The translations under genes and the position numbers were made by a program. A stretch of 64,000 bases of DNA from an uncultured Flavobacteriaceae bacterium (GTDB lineage Bacteria; Bacteroidota; Bacteroidia; Flavobacteriales; Flavobacteriaceae), in contig CAJIZF010000001.1 in assembly GCA_905181835.1 (NCBI GenBank), positions 434,001-498,000 on the forward strand. Reading direction: 5' to 3'. Below the pieces are notes generated by a model. It worked only from the letters and a program-made list of their open reading frames with translations. It searched no databases and had not been told where the DNA came from. Numbering within the stretch: the first letter of the stretch is position 1; each line of letters opens with the position of its first letter. Positions 7,980 through 17,134 of this stretch are shown here, piece after piece.

Positions 7980-9329
7980 TCAAACCTTCTCCCAGCCTTT
8001 TTTTACATTTTCGGCAAGCTCTGTAGCAAATATTTCTTCAATCTGTTTTTTAGAATCAGATACTTTTATCTCCTTTTTAAGCATTTCCTTACGAGTCGCA
8101 CTAAAATCTGTATAATGATAAACGTAGGCCGGGTATTCGCCCGTAGCTTCTTTATTAGTTTTCCAAACCATAAATTTTCGAACCATTTTCATACCCCTGC
8201 TTTCTTTTACGTAAACCGCTCTTGAAATAATTTCACTATTCTTTAATTTCACTTTTTCGGCATCATTTCCTCCTAGAGCAATCACCTTGGTAATTTGAGA
8301 AAGACCCGCATCCGCTATAGTTGCTTTTTTATCTGTTCTCATTTTAAGATAAACTGGTGCAATAACGCTAGCCATAGGCTGTTTTCCCATAGCAGAATAG
8401 GAACCGTCTTTAAAGGAAAGTGCCATCTTTGAAATGGTCCCTTTTGAGTTTTCTCCAAACACATCCAAACAACTAAACTCAAGTACCTGATTGGGCGCTA
8501 CCATGGTGAAAGCTACATTAGATCCAGATACCTCAATATATCCGGAATCTACTTTTTTCTTTTCAAATTCTTTTAGTAGTTTTTTTCGTTCGTCATCTGA
8601 ATAACCATTCCCTACTTTTGTTAATAATAGATACTGATCTTTAGCTATACAAAGCCCTACAAGAAACTCTTTGAGCATGCCAGCTCTACTTCCGTCGCCT
8701 TCAGCATAACCCAGAATAACGGCATCTAGGGTAATGAGTGGTTTAACTTTATAAGTGGGTCCATTAAGCGAACGAACTACAATACCCTCATGGCCACCTT
8801 CTTCGACAATTTCTTTATACTGCGCGGCTATGTCTTTTCTACTCTCAACAAAACTATTGTTGACGGGGTAAACCATTTTTCCACCAGATAACACAGACGT
8901 TAGTTTCTTATCCAATTCTTTTATATCCAAAGAGACCTCTTGTCCGTCTAGCATTAGTAAATCAAAAACTGCAAAATGGATATTTTCAGACTTTTCATCA
9001 AGGACGGCGGTCATATCAAAAGAACGAGTGCGTTCTCCATCTTTGGATAAATAAAGCTCTCCTGCTAACAAAATATCATTACATTTTCCTTTGAGAAGTT
9101 TGGTAGCATCTTTTAAAAGTGGCAAGTCTATTAGGGTAGTCCCCCCGTGATTTATGAGCACCGTGTTTTTTCCGTCAAAACTCAATAGATATAAATGACC
9201 GTCAAATTTCGTTGAAACAGCATACATTTCTGCTTCCATTATTTTTGTGGTTATTTGATCACCTTCAATAGGTAAATACCTTGATGCGGTTTGACGTTTG
9301 TATTTTTGCGCAATTTCTTTAGTATTCAT
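7980..9329 (-). CDS. ATP-dependent DNA ligase-type nucleotidyltransferase with extra C-terminal domain
   Basis: 449 residues. Adenylation-domain motifs are in order: motif I TKFDG with K41 as the AMP-accepting lysine, motif III LAGELY (E91), motif IV VFDLLMLDG (121-129), and motif IV/V EGIVVR (181-186) followed by YKVKP (K194, K196). A region resembling an OB fold (VILGYAEGDGSRAG) follows at about 204-300. The last 90 residues (from about GMKMVRKFMVWKTNK onward) are an additional domain I cannot name, unlike short viral ligases. Members of this superfamily seal nicks using ATP, in contrast to the essential bacterial NAD-dependent LigA. It is embedded in a run of uncharacterised genes, which suggests a dedicated repair or defence job. 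The motifs make the enzyme class nearly certain; the DNA versus RNA substrate is less so. Confidence 0.88.
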   Translation of the reverse strand: MNTKEIAQKYKRQTASRYLPIEGDQITTKIMEAEMYAVSTKFDGHLYLLSFDGKNTVLINHGGTTLIDLPLLKDATKLLKGKCNDILLAGELYLSKDGERTRSFDMTAVLDEKSENIHFAVFDLLMLDGQEVSLDIKELDKKLTSVLSGGKMVYPVNNSFVESRKDIAAQYKEIVEEGGHEGIVVRSLNGPTYKVKPLITLDAVILGYAEGDGSRAGMLKEFLVGLCIAKDQYLLLTKVGNGYSDDERKKLLKEFEKKKVDSGYIEVSGSNVAFTMVAPNQVLEFSCLDVFGENSKGTISKMALSFKDGSYSAMGKQPMASVIAPVYLKMRTDKKATIADAGLSQITKVIALGGNDAEKVKLKNSEIISRAVYVKESRGMKMVRKFMVWKTNKEATGEYPAYVYHYTDFSATRKEMLKKEIKVSDSKKQIEEIFATELAENVKKGWEKV

Positions 9330-9346
9330 CTGTTTGTTTTTTTAAT

Positions 9347-9751
9347 TTAATCCCAAATAATTAGGGTGTTCCTACTTTGGATTCTAGATAAATTATAATT
9401 TTTATCTTTTAACATATTTAAATTATCTGAATCATAAAAATCATCATTTAACAGTAAAATGGACAAGCGATTTTTTTGTTGCTGTAATTTACCAACAACT
9501 TTAATATTGCTTATAATTCCAAATTCCATTTCGTAAGAGCTGTTGTCATTTTTTGCTTTTAAAGCAAACAAGGTTTTATAACTAGCATCTTCTTTTGGAG
9601 TAAGAGTTACATGACTTACAAATATTTTTTGATCACATAAAATATTTATAAAATTTGAAACTAACCATTCAACCAGTTCTTTATTATCAAATGAACTTAG
9701 GTCTAAATCATTATTTATTAGTTGATTTTTAAATGGTTTAGAAAATTTCAT
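9347..9751 (-). CDS. Unknown 134-residue protein between the ligase and a conserved partner
   Basis: I choose ATG 9751 (MKFSKPFKNQLINNDLDLSS), two bases past the upstream stop codon at 9754-9756. A longer reading from 9808 would overlap that gene by 55 bases. The protein is soluble with no motif that I recognise (segments WLVSNFINILCDQKIFVSHV and MEFGIISNIKVVGKLQQQKN). The tight packing argues for co-expression with the ligase 17 bases downstream. Confidence 0.6.
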   Translation of the reverse strand: MKFSKPFKNQLINNDLDLSSFDNKELVEWLVSNFINILCDQKIFVSHVTLTPKEDASYKTLFALKAKNDNSSYEMEFGIISNIKVVGKLQQQKNRLSILLLNDDFYDSDNLNMLKDKNYNLSRIQSRNTLIIWD

Positions 9752-9753
9752 GC

Positions 9754-10497
9754 TTATTCTGTTGGTAAGGGTTTTAACTCTTGATCTGTTAAATGAAGAA
9801 TTAAACAATATTTTTCTCCTTTTACCCTTCCCTCTAAAAATGCTCTGTAAGGTTTTCCTCCATCGTTCATAACTAAGGGGTCCTTACCAGATTTGCCACC
9901 TCCCAACATCATTAAAGAATCTTTATCTGAAAGTTCTTTAGCCATTTCGAATAAAAAATCATAGGTGAGACCATTAACATGCTTGAGCTGATACTTTTTG
10001 TCAAAAACTAGTTTGTTATAAACCTTTGCTCTCGGCATCATTTTCCCTGTCCAATTAACAATACTTTCGTCTGCGATATTACTTTCGTTATACTTAGGTT
10101 CTCGTTCTTCTTTTAATTCGGCTTTAGGCGAAAAAATCTTTTCAATCTTTTTTACTCTAAAAACAGGCTTCTGTTCTTCATTAATATAAACCCTTGATAC
10201 GTCATCAATAAATTTTCCGGTAAGTTCAAGATCTAGTTCCGGATCAGAAACTACCAAATTTTCAGAAAGTTTGGCTGCGAGTTGATTCGCAAAATCAACA
10301 CCTTCTTTTGGTTTTTCGTCGTATTGAGCAAATAGTGAAGATACGGTATGTTTAGAGGTACCCTTGACCACACGTTTATTAGTGACCGCTTCTCCAGTTT
10401 CCATCACCATTTTTATTTTAGGTTTTGGATTTAAAGATTTGAAAGTTACTTCAGCATCTCTCTTTTTTTCGTTGGCTAATTTTATATATCGAATCAT
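9754..10497 (-). CDS. Unknown 247-residue protein of the ligase block
   Basis: A soluble, charged protein with a long Lys/Glu-rich first half, a helical middle (YDFLFEMAKELSDKDSLMML) followed by GGGKSGKDPL, and then a beta-rich end (PYRAFLEGRVKGEKYCLILH). GGGKSGK is reminiscent of a glycine-rich loop but does not match a Walker A sequence, so I do not claim nucleotide binding. It starts 11 bases after the stop of the 200-residue gene and overlaps or abuts the next gene, indicating an operon. I do not recognise the family. Confidence 0.65.
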   Translation of the reverse strand: MIRYIKLANEKKRDAEVTFKSLNPKPKIKMVMETGEAVTNKRVVKGTSKHTVSSLFAQYDEKPKEGVDFANQLAAKLSENLVVSDPELDLELTGKFIDDVSRVYINEEQKPVFRVKKIEKIFSPKAELKEEREPKYNESNIADESIVNWTGKMMPRAKVYNKLVFDKKYQLKHVNGLTYDFLFEMAKELSDKDSLMMLGGGKSGKDPLVMNDGGKPYRAFLEGRVKGEKYCLILHLTDQELKPLPTE

Positions 10498-10508
10498 AGT
10501 ATGAGGTA

Positions 10509-11111
10509 TTAAAACATTGCAAAATCTAAATCGGTATCTTCTTCTTCGGTTTCATCAATTACTAATTCTTGTTCATATTCATCTAAACCAATAAACTCTA
10601 AATCTGAGCTCATCCCAGTAACTGCAAAAACTTCATTTTCATTGCTCAATAAAAAAGCATCATCCCCCTCGTAGTCTGCTCGATAATTAAAAACGAAATA
10701 GTAAATTTTACCAGAATTTAATTCATGGAGTAAACCTTCTTTATTCTCTCCAATTTGGAGTTGATAAACTGATTTTACAGCCATCGATAAATACTCATCG
10801 AGGCTTGCTTCTCTGAGCATAACTTTTTCGTCGTAAATAGAGGGTACTTTTTCTACTTTTTTTCCTTCTCCATTTACCCCAACCAACGCACTTCTAGATA
10901 CCGCTTCACCTTTAGTATTTAGAGACACGAGTGAGGTTGATCCAGAAGGCATGATATAGCTTCCTTCTGCCAGTCCAGCTAGTTTACATTGACTCCCATC
11001 TTCGTCAAAAACTTCAATCGATGTCCAACCATAAATCTTTTTTCGATCTACTTTTTTAAATTCTGCTTTGATACTAGTACCACTAAATGAAAATTCTGCT
11101 TGTCTTGCCAT
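10509..11111 (-). CDS. Unknown 200-residue protein, first gene of the ligase block
   Basis: Begins MARQAEFSFSGTSIKAEFKK and continues VDRKKIYGWTSIEVFDEDG, then a beta-rich body and a very acidic tail (VIDETEEEDTDLDFAMF). It appears to be a well-ordered soluble beta protein with an acidic C-terminal peptide of the kind that docks onto a partner. I have an impression that proteins like it accompany such ligases in other bacteria, but I cannot verify that here. The 130 bases upstream are very AT-rich and presumably hold the operon promoter; the closest TAnnTTTG-type match is not convincing. Confidence 0.65.
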   Translation of the reverse strand: MARQAEFSFSGTSIKAEFKKVDRKKIYGWTSIEVFDEDGSQCKLAGLAEGSYIMPSGSTSLVSLNTKGEAVSRSALVGVNGEGKKVEKVPSIYDEKVMLREASLDEYLSMAVKSVYQLQIGENKEGLLHELNSGKIYYFVFNYRADYEGDDAFLLSNENEVFAVTGMSSDLEFIGLDEYEQELVIDETEEEDTDLDFAMF

Positions 11112-11242
11112 AGTAAATTTTTAAATAAATATAGATATAAATGAGCTTTTTATAAACAGTACAATATATTATTTTTTTCTTTATTTATTGATACAAAATT
11201 GATACATCTTAATTCTCATGATGTTTTTTAATTTAAGCTTTC

Positions 11243-11773
11243 TTACTTAACTAAAATTGATTTTGCTTTGTTGTATAACTTGCGCATTTCTAGGTCACCA
11301 TTATAGTTAGTGTAGTATTCTGGCTTCTTTTGATTGCTTGGATTAAAGAATCCTTTCATAAAATCACAATAAGTACCACGATTATATGACTGAAAAACTA
11401 TTTTATCAACGTCTGGGAAATAACAAGAAATATATTTATTGTCATGTTCCGTCAAAAAATACGTATTAATATCTTCCGCAGATGTAAAATCAAGAACTAA
11501 AAACAGACTCAAAGACATTGCGTCCTCATCCCACTCATCAGCATTAAAACGAATATAGCTTATAAGTTTATTATTCAATGAGATTAAAATTGTTGGCAAA
11601 TGAATATCAACTTCCTTAAAATTATGCGGTATAATTTTATTTTGATCACTAATTTCATCAATAAATTCATCTATTCTATCACACGCATATTGATGTGAAC
11701 CGTCAGTTTGTTCATCCCAAACTAATTCTGAAATATCTATTTCTACTAAAAATCCCGCACTATTTTTTTTCAT
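11243..11773 (-). CDS. Unknown 176-residue acidic protein
   Basis: Soluble, acidic, rich in Asp and aromatic residues, starting MKKNSAGFLVEIDISELVWD. It contains FNADEWDEDAMSLSLFLVLD and a C-terminal helix EMRKLYNKAKSILVK. I do not recognise it. It is separated from the ligase block by 131 bases and faces the decayed island, so it may be an independent gene, possibly of the immunity or inhibitor type; that is speculation from size and acidity only. Confidence 0.55.
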   Translation of the reverse strand: MKKNSAGFLVEIDISELVWDEQTDGSHQYACDRIDEFIDEISDQNKIIPHNFKEVDIHLPTILISLNNKLISYIRFNADEWDEDAMSLSLFLVLDFTSAEDINTYFLTEHDNKYISCYFPDVDKIVFQSYNRGTYCDFMKGFFNPSNQKKPEYYTNYNGDLEMRKLYNKAKSILVK

Positions 11774-11866
11774 AAGTCTAATTATTTAAGTACTCAAATT
11801 TAATTAAAACTTAATAATTTTTATATATTGCTTACTTATTTTCTAAAGAATGTAACTTAATAAGTT

Positions 11867-14800
11867 TTGATTCGCAAACTAAAGTTCCTAATACTATTAC
11901 TTATTCCTTCTCTTTTGTTTCCTCAAATTGAAGAAGTCGAACGATTGTATAAAAAAGCAACTGTTGCGTGTTCATTTAGTGCAAGCAAATTAAATTCTTA
12001 TTACGATTTCAAATTTGCTGAATCGATTTTAGATTCTACAAAAATTGCTTTTTCAAAACTTGAGAAGAATCATCCGAAGTATAGTACCATACTTGCCAAT
12101 ATCAACGCACTAGAGAATGAACTAAAGATTTCAGGAGAAATTGCCGAAGATAATTTAAATTATATTTACCCCTCATTTTCTGCTCTAGCCGGCCACAGAG
12201 ATGATTATAATTTCATTGATAATGCTGAAGAGTTATTATTAGAAGATTCAATTTTAAAAACACCTTTATTAAGCGGATCCTATATACAAAGGTAATCTAT
12301 CCAACACTTCACATTTCATAATTTTTGAAGTAGAACCTTTTTCTTTTGGGCATATAGGGGTGTTATTAGATTATATTTCTGTTAATACGTCTCATTACGC
12401 CATTAGGCCCCATGAATTCAAACAGATATTAGGAGAAGAAGGTTATGTTAGGTATATGACAAACGCTTTCTCTAGTGAAGATTATTCTAAAATATTGAAT
12501 TATTTCGGTATCGACGATTTATTATCAATTTCTCTTTCTGACAATGGTTCTTTCGATCATATTTTTTATAAAGGAATTACCCTTAATCTTATCAATAGAG
12601 CCAATCTAAAAAAAGTTTTTCACAAGTACACTGAAAAATTTAAGCTCGATAAATCAGAAGCTTTCAAAACTTCTTTGTGGTCTTTACTCATCCTTTTCCT
12701 GACTCTTACGTTCATATACTTTACTCTGCTTTCGGGTTATCTAAAATACGAAGTCTCAAATAGGGCTTTAAAAACCTCAAAAAAAAATCTTTTTAGAGAA
12801 CTAAAATCTTTTGACCATCTATTATTGCTTGCATCTGCAATCATCTCAATTTATGCTTTTATTCAACTATCACAGAACATTAGGCCAGACATTAATGCAT
12901 TTAAGGGGGATTTCCTGTCGATGTTATGGCCAATAGCGCAGGTAACAACGCCTATGTTAATGGTTTTTAGTGTTGGGTTTTTAGTTAGATATAAATTTTC
13001 AAAAAGTACAACCTCTTCACCTGAAAGTTTATCAAGATTAATTTTTATATCTCTTTCATTTCCCTACCTGTATTTAGAATATCACAATTCGTTAAGTCAA
13101 TCTGTGACTGATGGTTTGTACATCTTTTCGATATACGTGATGATTTTGTTTCTTTTAGTTTTGCCGTCAATTACTCTTGGGCTATTTTTTTACTATTATC
13201 TGAGGAAAAATTATCAAAAAAAATTATTAATGATTGTTGAATCATTAAACTTTATTATTTTGATTTTGGTTCAATATTTTATGATGACTGGTGATATCAA
13301 CTATAGCCTAGTCTTTCTTGGGTCATCAAATCTAATTTCTTTGTACTATTTTAGGTACAGAGAAAATGAAAAAAAATTAAAAATAATTACTGAAAATAAA
13401 ATTAATAATTTTGACATTACACCTAATTTCATTAGCAATGGTACAAATGTGGCAACGGTAATGGAAGATATTGACAAATTTATAAATGATTTGGAGAAAA
13501 ATGTTTTAATCATTTCTGGAAATCGTGGATCAGGAAAAACTAGACTACTTGAACATTATTTTAAAAATAAAGAAAATAAAATTGAATTATTCAAAGGCTC
13601 GTTTGATGACCAACAGACCAATTACGATTCTGAATTTGGTATATTTAAAGATATTTTTATTAATTTAGACTATAGTATTTCAAATAATTTCTTCAATAGA
13701 AATACCTCTGCTGTTCGAGGACTCAGTACTGCATTAAAATCTGTTTCAAAGGTTGCCCAAATTGATGTTTTCGAGGCCTTTGATATAGATGACAATACTA
13801 CGAACCTTATGGATTTGAGCTCAGATTTATTAGAGGAGTTGGCAAAATTTGGTGAAAAAACTTGATGCAGATAAAAAGATAAAAGTTCCAAATGAAACTG
13901 ATATAGAAAAAGATATAAACAATAAAGACTTTGTTAATGCACTTTTAAAAAATCGATCAATAAAACTACCTTCAAATATATTAAGTTTATATTTAGTTAT
14001 GAGTCAGAATATAATATTGAAGGTCAACCTTTCAATACCTATTTGGAAGAACTAACTAGAATTACTGAGTATAGCGAAAGCAAACTTTTTTATAACTAAG
14101 CCAAAGGCGTTTATTAAAGAATACTGCTTGAAAACTGACCAATTAGTGGTTGACGATAATTTAACACCTTACTTAATAAGAAATTTAGTGAGTGATTATT
14201 TCAGTCCACTAGCGCTTACCGTTTACATCAAAGAATTGATGGACGAAAAATATGTGGTTATTGACAATAACACACTAAGGTTAATAAAAACTCCAACAGA
14301 TTTTGTTTTAGAAAACGAATTATTCTATAAGAAAGATAAGGATTTATTTGATTCACTTAAATCTGATGAAAAAAGCCTGTTGGTCTCAGCTGCGAAATAC
14401 GGTAAAAAATTCAATGCAAAGGTCTTGAGCCATGTTTGGAGTATTGATTTAATTCATCTTATAGAAATTTTAGAAGTGCTAAAAGACGCAGGACTTATCA
14501 ACGATGACATAAGTACAGATAATATTTTTGATTTTAATAATATACATTTTTATAAATGGTTAAAAATAAATTATAAAAAAAGTAACACAAATATTGAAAA
14601 ACGAAAACAAAAACAAAAAGAAATAGAAATAGATAAAAGAATTATTGATTATGTGTTTAGGGAAGATGATTTAAGCGTTTTCTCAAAAAATGAAGTTTAT
14701 TCATTCATTGAACGGTTAGTTAATTTAGGGGACAGAGTAAGTAATTGCAATAATAAGTTGATGAAGCTCAGAGTTTTTGTTGCCAATGAAGTATTTAAAA

Positions 14801-16295
14801 CACCAGAGGAACAAAATGGGGAAGGAAAAAATATTTTTAAAAGATATTTTTAAACAAATTCTCCCGGTTCATAAATTTTATATTGTTGATATTCTTGAAA
14901 TACTTAATAATTGTGTGATTCAAAATGGAAACCTAAAAATTTTAATAAATGATGAAAAAGGTCAAACATTATTAGAAATAATTTATGATTACATATTAGC
15001 TAATGGAACCGACCAAGAGAAATCGGATATTAATTTAATTAATTTAAGAAATTTATGGTCTTTAAGTTTGTATAAACCTAAGAATGGTCATTTAGAATTT
15101 TTTAATAAATCCTTTAACTTTAATAAGTATCAAAATAAGGATCAAGTTAGAGTTCAATTTTATAAATTACTTATTGAAACTCGAGGAAAAATATCGGAAA
15201 AACAATATAACGAATTAATTAATTGTGCATTTAATAATGATGATTTTCAGTTAGTTGGAGAAATATTAAGGGATATTGTTTTAAGAGTAAGCCTCAATCA
15301 AAAACAAAAGAAATCTAACTTAGACTTTTGTTTGTCATTGGAAACGGGTGAAATACCAAATAGAAATGGAATAAATTCTAACAATCTTGAGGATTTTGAT
15401 GTAAAAACGAAAATCACAAGTATATTATCGTCTAAATTAGATTTTACTAAAGCCAGTAATTTATCTTACATTCTAAGTAGGTATTTGGAATTTTACACCT
15501 CGAAACAAAATTATGAAACAGTTATTGTTTTTTCAGATTTTGCTAAAAATATAGCTGTTCAAATTGGCGATCGTATTGGAGTATACAACGCTAATAAATA
15601 TGCTGGTTATTCTCATTATTGTATTAGGAAATCATGATACCTCATTACTTATTTATGAAGAATATTTTTGTAAAATGTTAGCTGATGAGGAATATATCAA
15701 TGAATATTTTAGAGATGCCTTAGAGGGTGTTTTATATAACTGCAAAGCACTCAGTGATTATTCGGCATTTGAAAGAATCAATCAATTATTAAAAAAGGAA
15801 GTAAAGTTTTTACCCTATCGTCTTGTTTACTCAAACCCTGAAAGAAGTTTGTTTGATCCTAATAAACAGATTGCTAATTTATTACCGGAATCTACTATCA
15901 AATTTGGGTCTAAAAATTTAATCAAAAAGATTCATTATGATTTAACTAAAAACATATTAGAATGTTTTATTGCTGCTGATAAAGAATTTGATCAAGCAGA
16001 ATCATTTGATCTAAAACAGATTATTTCATTGATATCAAATAAAGAGTTTAATGTTGAGGTAATATCAAAATCAATTTCAAAAAAAATAAAATCTATCGAA
16101 CCTGGCGTTGCGTTTGAAAAAAGTAAACTGTTCAATGATTTTGTTGATTATGGTAAAAAGTTCAAGTTGATTGAAGATGAATATTTCAAAAAACAAATCT
16201 TTTATTACTCTAGGTTGTTAGTAAGTTCAGATGGGGACACCCATCCAAATGAAAAAATATTATTATTAAATCTTAAAAGATTTTATCTAACTTAA
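11867..16295 (+). pseudogene. Multiply frameshifted membrane P-loop ATPase with helical C-terminal repeats
   Basis: A former gene of about 1,470 codons, starting with TTG 11867 and a signal peptide ([20 protein letters not shown]). Reading passes through seven frames joined at about 12272-12290, 13855-13861 (A run), 13975-13985, 14085-14093 (T run), 14817-14835 (A/T runs) and 15625-15637. Residues from 12.66 to 13.35 kb contain about seven hydrophobic spans. A Walker A loop, ISGNRGSGKTR, sits at about 13516-13548. The remaining 2.7 kb is helical and lysine-rich, as in MalT/STAND ATPases with TPR-like tails, ending VSSDGDTHPNEKIL. No intact Walker B is obvious. Frameshifts at homopolymers could be read errors, but six in one gene argues for genuine decay. 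Confidence 0.7.
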
Positions 16296-16314
16296 AATTA
16301 AAAATTTAAATAAA

Positions 16315-16606
16315 ATGGAAAAAGAAAAAATAATAGTTGCAAGAAACTATGATAGTAGCAGGAAGTCCAAGTGAATATTTAGGCGCAGGAGGTTTCAATA
16401 GGATTATTTTCACAAGCTAAGATATCAGAACTTAAAGCACTACTGCGAAATAATAAACTTTTTGAAGAAATGACAGGTATGTGGGATAAGTCATATACAG
16501 GATCAACTTATTTAACTGATCTTATGGATGTTAGCGAAGTATACCATAAAACAGGTCTAATTTATTATGAAGAACTTTCAGAAACCCACGATAATGAGAT
16601 TTCAGG
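16315..16606 (+). pseudogene. 5' relic of a second HEPN-NACHT-type gene
   Basis: An ATG at 16315 (MEKEKIIVARNYDSSRKSK) leads to a stop. After frame changes the plus strand reads SELKALLRNNKLFEEMTG, then TYLTDLMDVSEVYHKTGLIY and YEEL. That segment parallels RFLDDLFNYNDIYHNNGLVF in the minus-strand HEPN-NACHT gene (at about 21.7 kb). Homology stops abruptly near 16585-16606, where inverted TPR-gene sequence begins. This is a truncated head of a paralogous gene. Confidence 0.55.
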
Positions 16607-17134
16607 GGCCTTTTCTAGTACCTTAATATCATTGTCTGATGGATCAGCCAATAGCTCATCCATCACCCTTTCAATAGGATGAATCAAAAAAGCTTGAGCT
16701 AGTGGATAGGCACTAGCTTCTAAAGCTTTACCGCCTTCATCTATAAGCCACATAAGCCGTGATAAGTCATTCTTTTCTATATCTCTGACTAAGCATTGCT
16801 CCACACCCTCTGTAATGCCTCTTAGTTGGTTATTTTCTAGTAGTTCTTTTAAAGCTTTTGATTCATGAACTAAGTTTTGCTTTTCAATAACTTCTCCCAT
16901 TACATAATGAAAATACCCCTCAACAGTAAAAGTGACCATTACCCGTTCTTCTTTAATGGTTTCGGTAAGCACCCCTTCAAAGATTAATTGCTGATAGGGA
17001 GAATCAATTTGTATACTTCTTACAAACGATCCAATCTGCTCGTCTTCAAAAAGATCATCCAAAGCAAGAATGTGCTGCTGCTTTTCCAGCATTAGTTCCG
17101 CAAGGCGATATAGCAACAGGTGGTTATTGGTCAT
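16565..17134 (-). pseudogene. Truncated second copy of the TPR gene's N-terminal domain
   Basis: The open frame of 189 codons (MTNNHLLLYRLAELMLEKQQ) matches the N-terminal domain of the downstream TPR gene through LADPSDNDIKVLEKA and then loses similarity at about 16606, running antisense into the relic of a HEPN-NACHT gene. It carries no TPR repeats. Its ATG overlaps the stop of the TPR gene (ATGACCAATAA), so the duplication boundary is exactly the gene start. It may still be translated as an isolated domain, since the frame is open, but the tail PEISLSWVSESSS is not native. Copy differences are scattered outside a 138-bp identical block. Confidence 0.7.
16876..17013 (-). repeat. 138-bp perfect direct repeat, copy 1
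   Basis: Identical base for base to 18951-19088 and same orientation, inside the two copies of the N-terminal domain. The flanks of this block are only similar, so the identity suggests recent gene conversion or recombination. Confidence 0.85.

Noticed and set aside
9752..9808. Longer N-terminus of the 134-residue protein
   Set aside because: It would overlap the 247-residue gene by 55 bases, while ATG 9751 follows its stop directly.
10000..10500. GGGKSGK in the 247-residue protein as a Walker A motif
   Set aside because: The GxxxxGK[ST] spacing is not met and no Walker B strand follows.
13849..14128. Programmed ribosomal frameshifting in the membrane ATPase gene
   Set aside because: There are at least six breaks in differing directions without a common slippery site, which does not fit programmed recoding.
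16470..16682. Open plus-strand frame of 70 codons
   Set aside because: Its first half is the HEPN-NACHT relic and its second half runs antisense to the TPR-gene copy, so it is not a gene of its own.
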